In this document: piece after piece, positions 5,100-9,297 of the stretch
Layout of the letters: every line of letters starts with the position of its first letter
How positions within the stretch are numbered: the stretch's first letter is position 1
Source: B18-G4 sp003648575
GTDB taxonomy: Bacteria; Bacteroidota; Bacteroidia; Bacteroidales; B18-G4
Assembly (NCBI GenBank): GCA_029942245.1
Contig: JAOZTN010000102.1
Location: forward strand, 1-9,297
Reading direction: 5' to 3'
Length of the DNA stretch: 9,297 nucleotides
Program-made: the position numbers and the translations under genes
Notes under the pieces: generated by a model
Databases searched by the model: none
Told to the model about the DNA's origin: nothing
What the model saw: only the letters and a program-made list of their open reading frames with translations

Positions 5100-7138
5100 T
5101 ATTTGTACTTCCGGATCCTGTTCGTGAAGGCTTCCCAATGCTCATCGGTCATAGCATTGTAGTCGAAGAGGGAAACACCGGAGGCACCGGCGTCGATGGC
5201 GATCATGATAGCAAGGCTGAGTTCTTTGGGTGTGAGTGCCGGAATATACAATCCTGTATAAAGCGGAATACGGTCGTTCAGAGCATACACTCCGGCCCAG
5301 GTGATTTCCCCTATCCAGGGAAGATCCTCATTGTAGAAACTGTGATAGATCATTGGAAACACTTCTCTGAGGCTGCGCCACTTGTCCCAATCCTGGCGTA
5401 CCAAGGTCCTTGCAATCTCCGGAGAAGGAAAAACGGCTGCAGATAATTTTTTGTAATCAGTATTATTCAGTTCTTCCTCCAGGCTGTTTACGATATTGCT
5501 GACAATGTCATAACGGTATTGTCGCCAGGCCGAATCCTGATCAGGATGTTCAAGATCCAGGGGGTCGTAGCCATGTTCATTTTTAAAATCAGCCCTGCAG
5601 TGTCCGCAATAACAATAATCGTATTCAGGCATTTCATGGTCCTGAACTAGGCCGTAGGTTTCCCACAGGGCCCTGGGAAGGATTACATCAGGATGCCTGA
5701 TATAGTCCATATGGAAGCCTGACAGCCCTTCTATGGACAAAGTCTCTCGTACTCTCGAAATCAGGTATTCCCGTACTCCTTCTTTACTTGGACATAACCA
5801 CTTATAATAACCCACGTAGGGTTGTTTTTCGAGGCATGAATATCCTTCCCTGCTCACGCTGTACCATTCAGGATGCTCTTCAATCACCTGTTTATCATTG
5901 CAATTTAACATCCAGCGCCAGGCCTGGATTTCAATATTTTCATCATCGGCAAGGGGAATCACCCTTTTCAGGAGATCATCACTGCCTCCCAGCAGTATGC
6001 CGTCAATCCCATATGAAGCAAGTTTAGCGAATGTTTCAGCCCATGCTGAATCACTCAATTTGTTATTCCCATGCATCCATATCCATGCCTTGATATTCTT
6101 TTCTTTCCATATCCTGCCATCCTGAGTGATAAACCATGTATTTCCCCGAGGGCCATTATTATATGTTATCAGGTATTGATCCTCGGTGGCAGATATATTC
6201 AATCGGCCCCCAAAATGAAGCATGACCCAAAAATTCGTGTCAATTTCCTCATTCTTATCAGCATAGCGTTTATGCTCCCTGTAAAACTCTTTCTGTGTAT
6301 AGTAGAGGCTTCTCAGGAATATCCTGATTTCTTCGTCGTAAGGAATTTGGGGAATGACAGGAGTTTGTTGCCCGGCAAGCATATCAGAGAAGAACACATA
6401 TCCCCACCTTTCGGGCATATGCATATCTACTTTTCCCTGCGGGGACCAGACCCAGTTGTTCTCCGGGACAGCCTTCTTAACATAATTCCCGTTTTCTACG
6501 TCTAGTTCCCAGTGCACGCGTGAAAAGTTGATTCGCCAGTATTCATCCCGGTAAGGCTTGCGTTTTCCATAGGTCATGTCCGTTAAAGCATTCCAGGGAA
6601 TGGCCATTTCAAGCACCCATCCTGTATCTGTATCGGAGGGTACATTGATACTTCCCTCTAAGGAAACAGCTAGTTGCAAGCCATCGATGTTATATGAATT
6701 CAGGGGTGTTGTACCATCTCTGTATGGCCGTGTGAGAAAGAGGTCCCATACTGTTCCGTAGGCATTGACTTCTATCTCAGCGTAATTGTGTGTATCCCCG
6801 TCGGGATCAATGAATATCTCAAAGTCATTATCGACATAGATCACCCTGTCTCTTTCGGTGACAGTGGCCCAGAGGTGGGGCTCCTCCATTTCAGCCGCGA
6901 TATACAGGTAGTTCGTGTCCCACATCATTTTTGCCCTGGTTCTGAGATGGGGAATTAATTCAGGCTTTCCGGTAATATCGATAAAATCATCTGTCCAGGG
7001 AGTATCCTTCCATTCTTCAAGCTTTCCATCTATCTTGATATCCGCACCAGCTTGTAAGCAGAGATAGGTTTGTGGCTGTGCCATGAGGAGCACAGAAAAG
7101 CAGGAGAACAGACATGCAAGCATGATTTTATGGATCAT
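5099..7138 (-). CDS. Secreted CBM9 plus GHL10-like glycosidase-type protein
   Basis: From the ATG at 7136-7138 this is a 679-residue exported protein; the signal peptide is residues 1-21 (KIMLACLFSCFSVLLMAQ). Residues about 30-250 form a family-9 carbohydrate-binding-like domain (IKIDGKLEEWKDTPW at 34-48, DNDFEIFIDPDGDTH at 103-117, WVLEMAIPW at 174-182). From about 350 to the end lies a (beta/alpha)8-type domain of the GHL10 'family 10 glycosylhydrolase-like' kind, with GIDGILLGG (377-385), GFHMDYIRHP (474-483, Asp478 the likely active-site residue) and GVSLFDY (654-660). A Cys cluster CYCGHC at 509-514 resembles the structural metal site of some related glycosidases. A longer reading frame begins at TTG (7172-7174), but it would add twelve Phe-rich residues before a normal signal peptide, so the ATG is preferred. 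There is no T9SS sorting domain. It probably acts on polysaccharide outside the cytoplasm; the substrate is not readable. Confidence 0.88.
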   Translation of the reverse strand: MIHKIMLACLFSCFSVLLMAQPQTYLCLQAGADIKIDGKLEEWKDTPWTDDFIDITGKPELIPHLRTRAKMMWDTNYLYIAAEMEEPHLWATVTERDRVIYVDNDFEIFIDPDGDTHNYAEIEVNAYGTVWDLFLTRPYRDGTTPLNSYNIDGLQLAVSLEGSINVPSDTDTGWVLEMAIPWNALTDMTYGKRKPYRDEYWRINFSRVHWELDVENGNYVKKAVPENNWVWSPQGKVDMHMPERWGYVFFSDMLAGQQTPVIPQIPYDEEIRIFLRSLYYTQKEFYREHKRYADKNEEIDTNFWVMLHFGGRLNISATEDQYLITYNNGPRGNTWFITQDGRIWKEKNIKAWIWMHGNNKLSDSAWAETFAKLASYGIDGILLGGSDDLLKRVIPLADDENIEIQAWRWMLNCNDKQVIEEHPEWYSVSREGYSCLEKQPYVGYYKWLCPSKEGVREYLISRVRETLSIEGLSGFHMDYIRHPDVILPRALWETYGLVQDHEMPEYDYCYCGHCRADFKNEHGYDPLDLEHPDQDSAWRQYRYDIVSNIVNSLEEELNNTDYKKLSAAVFPSPEIARTLVRQDWDKWRSLREVFPMIYHSFYNEDLPWIGEITWAGVYALNDRIPLYTGLYIPALTPKELSLAIMIAIDAGASGVSLFDYNAMTDEHWEAFTNRIRKYK

Positions 7139-7184
7139 GATGCAAATAAACAAAAAAAAGAACTTTGAAAACAAAGCTCCTTTT

Positions 7185-7206
7185 GATATTCGATACCCGA
7201 TATTCG
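7185..7206. repeat. Direct repeat GATATTCG x2
   Basis: GATATTCG occurs at 7185-7192 and 7199-7206, separated by ATACCC. It lies between the glycosidase-like gene and the fossil sorting domain, directly against the latter's stop codon (7207-7209). Its layout (word, short spacer, word) matches that of the GGCACCCGG repeat at 687-709. Confidence 0.65.
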
Positions 7207-7296
7207 TTATTTACACAGCATCACTTTTTGAGTCAATTTATGCTCAGCGGTGCTGATGGTGCAGAAATATATGCCATTAGGAACATCACTTCCTGC
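7207..7296 (-). pseudogene. Fossil C-terminal T9SS sorting domain
   Basis: Read on the minus strand, 7296 to 7207 encodes 29 residues and a TAA stop: A, then GSDVPNGIYFCTISTAEHKL and TQKVMLCK. This is the usual end of a type-A T9SS sorting domain: the PxGIY turn, a strand, a polar turn, then a strand ending in a basic residue; compare LPEGIYMAVLTDSEQKQHITRIVKR-type endings as in the Omp28-like protein. An in-frame stop (7297-7299) precedes it and the 631-residue gene ends at 7320, so the body of the cargo protein is gone. It is too short to be a gene. The most likely history is a deletion or replacement that removed the rest of a secreted protein. Confidence 0.75.
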
Positions 7297-7319
7297 TTAC
7301 CTATGTGATTATGCACTTC

Positions 7320-9215
7320 TCAGATTGCAAAAATATCCAGAAACTCTTTATCAATCTCCATATTTACTACATCATGCTGGTTCAGGATATCGAAGTATTG
7401 TTTAACTTTCACAGTCAATTTTTCTCCATCAACATACTCAAAATTAACACGGTCTAAGAATAATTCAATTCTGTCGACGGGTTGACGCATCATATCGAAT
7501 GCAAGTTTAGCTGAAGCAGATCTGTTTTCGTTTACCCAATTAATTGCAGATCTTAATTCTTCCAGGAACACCTGTGTTTCTTCCGGGTGTTTTCGGGCAA
7601 ATTCACCTTTTAATACTAATCCGGCATTCGGGAAACTTCCGAAGCCGGGGTTTATTTCATTCCATATTTTATTGAAGGATATAATAGAGATCTCTTCGTC
7701 TCTGTCTTGCATTATTTTTATGGCATAACTTGCTTCAGGCTCACGAAGAATAACGGTATCGGCTTGTCCTGTAATAAAATCGGCGTAGATTTTCTCAGGT
7801 CTTCCAAAGGGTGAACCAAATACAAATTTAAAATCATCGGGATTCAGTCCGCTTGCCTTGATCAGGTATTTGGTAATTTTTGCAGGGGGCGCCTCTTCGA
7901 ATAGTGGTGTGTGGATCTCTTTCCCTTTTATGTCTTGAAAATTTTCGGCTTTATACCTGGTGAGGAGAACAAAATTATCCCAAACAAAGAGTGCGGGTAT
8001 TTTGATATCACTGTTCCGCAATTTTGCCGAGGTTATGAGTGCAGAGAAGCTGATATCTGCTTTTCCACTTGTGATCCATGCAAGATGTTTTTCAGTTTCT
8101 TCCCACACTTTCAGTTCTTTAATATTTATGTGCTTCCTGATTTTATCGGATTGAAGCAATCGCATGATCACAGGGTAAGCAACCGGTGTGGCCGATTGTA
8201 TAACAGCATCAACTTTTTCGGATGCAGCCTGACTGTCTTCATGCTCACTTATCTTTTTATAGAAATAGATGTAAAATTCGCCTTGCTCTTGTTGCTCTGT
8301 CAGGTGTTCGTATCCCATTTCGGAAAGCATATTTATCATCGGGACCGGTTCAAAACGCTGGATAAGGACAAAGCCGTTGTCTTCCTCTATTTCATATGCT
8401 TTCTTGATGATGATATCAAAGGGGTCACTTGTCATTGTTCTTACATCAAGAATTTCAAATTTTTCTTTTCGTTCCTGCCATGGAACGGTATTCTCTTCCT
8501 TTGCAGGATTGAAGATGGATACCCTGTATTCCTTGTGTTTTTCTATGTTGAAAACGAAGTTTAGACCACTTGCTACTTTTAACAACTCATTTGGCTCTTC
8601 AACCGAAATAATAACTATGTTTTCACTTGCTGCCAGATCGGCAACTCTCTGGATCAATTCTTCCAGACTGTTATTGTTGTAAATGTATCGTTCTGCACTT
8701 TCTTTCCATATAATATCAACACTGCTGCTTTCAATTTCGTTTGTATCCTTTTTTATACATTCAGGCATACTTTTGAGTAACTTGTCTTCAACTCCAAGAT
8801 ATCTGTTTAAGACATGCAATATTTCACATACTGAAATACCTGTAACTTTAGCAGCATCATTAAAGCTGGCAAAACGAGCAAGTGTATTGTATAATGCAGG
8901 GTTTTGCATGCGTTTAAACTTGGGCGACAAGTTTGCTAATACCTGTTTTAGTTGTGGATATTCATCTAAAGTTGTTTTGATGTTTGAGCTGGCCAATACT
9001 GGCATTGCAGCACTTGCAACTTCACTTTCCTCAACCGAAATCGCATTAACCGGGCATACACCCAGGGCTTCTTCACATATTTCTTCTTCAGTGCTGCTTT
9101 GAGGTTGTTTTTTCAGATAAGCAATGTTATTATCACCTATTTCAAAATGATCTCTGGCAACTTCAACACATGCCCTGCAATTGATGCATTCGTCCGATAC
9201 TGCAAACTTTTCCAT
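7320..9215 (-). CDS. Ferredoxin - DUF1858-like - DUF2249-like - SBP (NMT1/SsuA-like) fusion protein
   Basis: This 631-residue protein has no signal peptide, so it is predicted cytoplasmic. Residues 1-62 are a single-cluster ferredoxin: Cys10, Cys13, Cys16 and Cys54 (CPVNAI) would hold one [4Fe-4S] cluster, with an extra Cys47. Residues about 82-141 (EYPQLKQVL.. to ..EILHVLNRYLG) resemble DUF1858. Residues about 165-240 may be a degenerate DUF2249-like unit; 253-321 (FEILDVR.., RFEPVPM, YIYFYKK) is a better DUF2249 match. Residues about 335-610 look like a type-2 periplasmic binding protein of the NMT1/SsuA kind: SGKADISFSAL (383-393), QDIKGKEI (427-434), IKASGLNPDDFKFV (452-465) and ITGQADTVILREPEAS (481-496). 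Binding proteins are normally exported, so a cytoplasmic one fused to an Fe-S domain suggests a redox-linked ligand sensor or enzyme; this is inference. The ATG at 9213-9215 has an AAGG-type sequence close upstream. Upstream neighbours lie outside the window. Confidence 0.85.
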   Translation of the reverse strand: MEKFAVSDECINCRACVEVARDHFEIGDNNIAYLKKQPQSSTEEEICEEALGVCPVNAISVEESEVASAAMPVLASSNIKTTLDEYPQLKQVLANLSPKFKRMQNPALYNTLARFASFNDAAKVTGISVCEILHVLNRYLGVEDKLLKSMPECIKKDTNEIESSSVDIIWKESAERYIYNNNSLEELIQRVADLAASENIVIISVEEPNELLKVASGLNFVFNIEKHKEYRVSIFNPAKEENTVPWQERKEKFEILDVRTMTSDPFDIIIKKAYEIEEDNGFVLIQRFEPVPMINMLSEMGYEHLTEQQEQGEFYIYFYKKISEHEDSQAASEKVDAVIQSATPVAYPVIMRLLQSDKIRKHINIKELKVWEETEKHLAWITSGKADISFSALITSAKLRNSDIKIPALFVWDNFVLLTRYKAENFQDIKGKEIHTPLFEEAPPAKITKYLIKASGLNPDDFKFVFGSPFGRPEKIYADFITGQADTVILREPEASYAIKIMQDRDEEISIISFNKIWNEINPGFGSFPNAGLVLKGEFARKHPEETQVFLEELRSAINWVNENRSASAKLAFDMMRQPVDRIELFLDRVNFEYVDGEKLTVKVKQYFDILNQHDVVNMEIDKEFLDIFAI

Positions 9216-9245
9216 CCTTATATTTATTTAGATTAAATAAAAATG

Positions 9246-9253
9246 CAAAGTTA
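9246..9253 (-). promoter_or_regulatory. -7-like promoter element of the ferredoxin-SBP gene
   Basis: The minus strand reads TAACTTTG here, an exact match to TAnnTTTG, 30 bp before the ATG at 9215. No TTTG lies at the expected -33 spacing; that position is instead occupied by the palindrome at 9261-9274. Confidence 0.5.
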
Positions 9254-9260
9254 CACAGTC

Positions 9261-9274
9261 TAATTTATAAATTA
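9261..9274. promoter_or_regulatory. 14-bp perfect palindrome upstream of the -7 element
   Basis: TAATTTATAAATTA is a perfect inverted repeat with no spacer, lying 7 bp upstream of the -7 element of the ferredoxin-SBP gene. That is where a repressor or activator could touch the polymerase. The surrounding DNA is very AT-rich, so a chance palindrome remains possible. Confidence 0.35.
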
Positions 9275-9297
9275 ATATAAATTGATAATCTTGTCCT

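Noticed and set aside
7139..7174. TTG start giving a 12-residue longer CBM9/GHL10-like protein
   Set aside because: The extension is Phe-rich, comes from a T-rich stretch, has a GGAG only 2 bases before the TTG, and would spoil a normal signal peptide that begins at the ATG at 7138.
7911..8564. Open frame of 217 codons on the plus strand inside the ferredoxin-SBP gene
   Set aside because: The opposite strand encodes recognisable domains throughout; this frame is a Phe/Cys-rich shadow with no motif.
1..9297. tRNA, rRNA, riboswitch, CRISPR array, transposase or phage gene
   Set aside because: The gaps are 61-234 bp, AT-rich or filled with short words; no cloverleaf, regularly spaced repeat array, terminal inverted repeats around a transposase, or phage motif was seen.

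Overview
The window looks like a chromosomal segment of a Bacteroidota bacterium, probably an environmental Bacteroidales/Marinilabiliales-type organism. The evidence is a type IX secretion (T9SS) C-terminal sorting domain on one protein and a second, fossil one between genes; Bacteroidetes-type -7 elements (TAnnTTTG) upstream of several genes; almost no Shine-Dalgarno sequences; signal peptides ending in ..AQ; and Bacteroidetes-favoured families (Omp28-like, CBM9 plus GHL10-like, large M28 peptidases). No mobile element, phage gene, CRISPR array, rRNA or tRNA was seen.

Layout from left to right. (1) 1-534, minus: a family-4 uracil-DNA glycosylase whose 3' end is cut off by the window edge. 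(2) 535-717: intergenic DNA with short repeated words and an intrinsic terminator serving the next gene. (3) 718-1344, minus: a small membrane-anchored Cys/His/Glu/Lys-rich protein with heptad-spaced cysteines. (4) 1422-1994, minus: an unrecognised membrane-anchored or secreted protein. (5) 1995-2228: a divergent intergenic region with an interrupted palindrome. (6) 2229-3890, plus: a secreted M28 metallopeptidase with all metal ligands. (7) 3952-4935, minus: an Omp28-like thioredoxin-fold protein with CxxC and a T9SS sorting domain. (8) 5005-5099: a long hairpin plus T-tract built from a repeated intergenic word. (9) 5099-7138, minus: a secreted CBM9 plus GHL10-like glycosidase-type protein. 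(10) 7207-7296: the orphaned end of a T9SS cargo protein. (11) 7320-9215, minus: a predicted cytoplasmic fusion of a ferredoxin, a DUF1858-like domain, a DUF2249-like domain and a periplasmic-binding-protein-type-2 domain.

The genes do not form an obvious operon: each is separated by 60-230 bp, several have their own promoter-like sequence, and one is on the opposite strand. Functionally they are a mixture: DNA repair, envelope/secreted proteins (peptidase, Omp28-like, carbohydrate-active), and one redox/ligand-sensing-like fusion. The most unusual items are the ferredoxin-to-SBP fusion, the Cys-rich anchored protein, the fossil sorting domain, and a family of repeated 'words' in the intergenic DNA that in one place has become a terminator hairpin.
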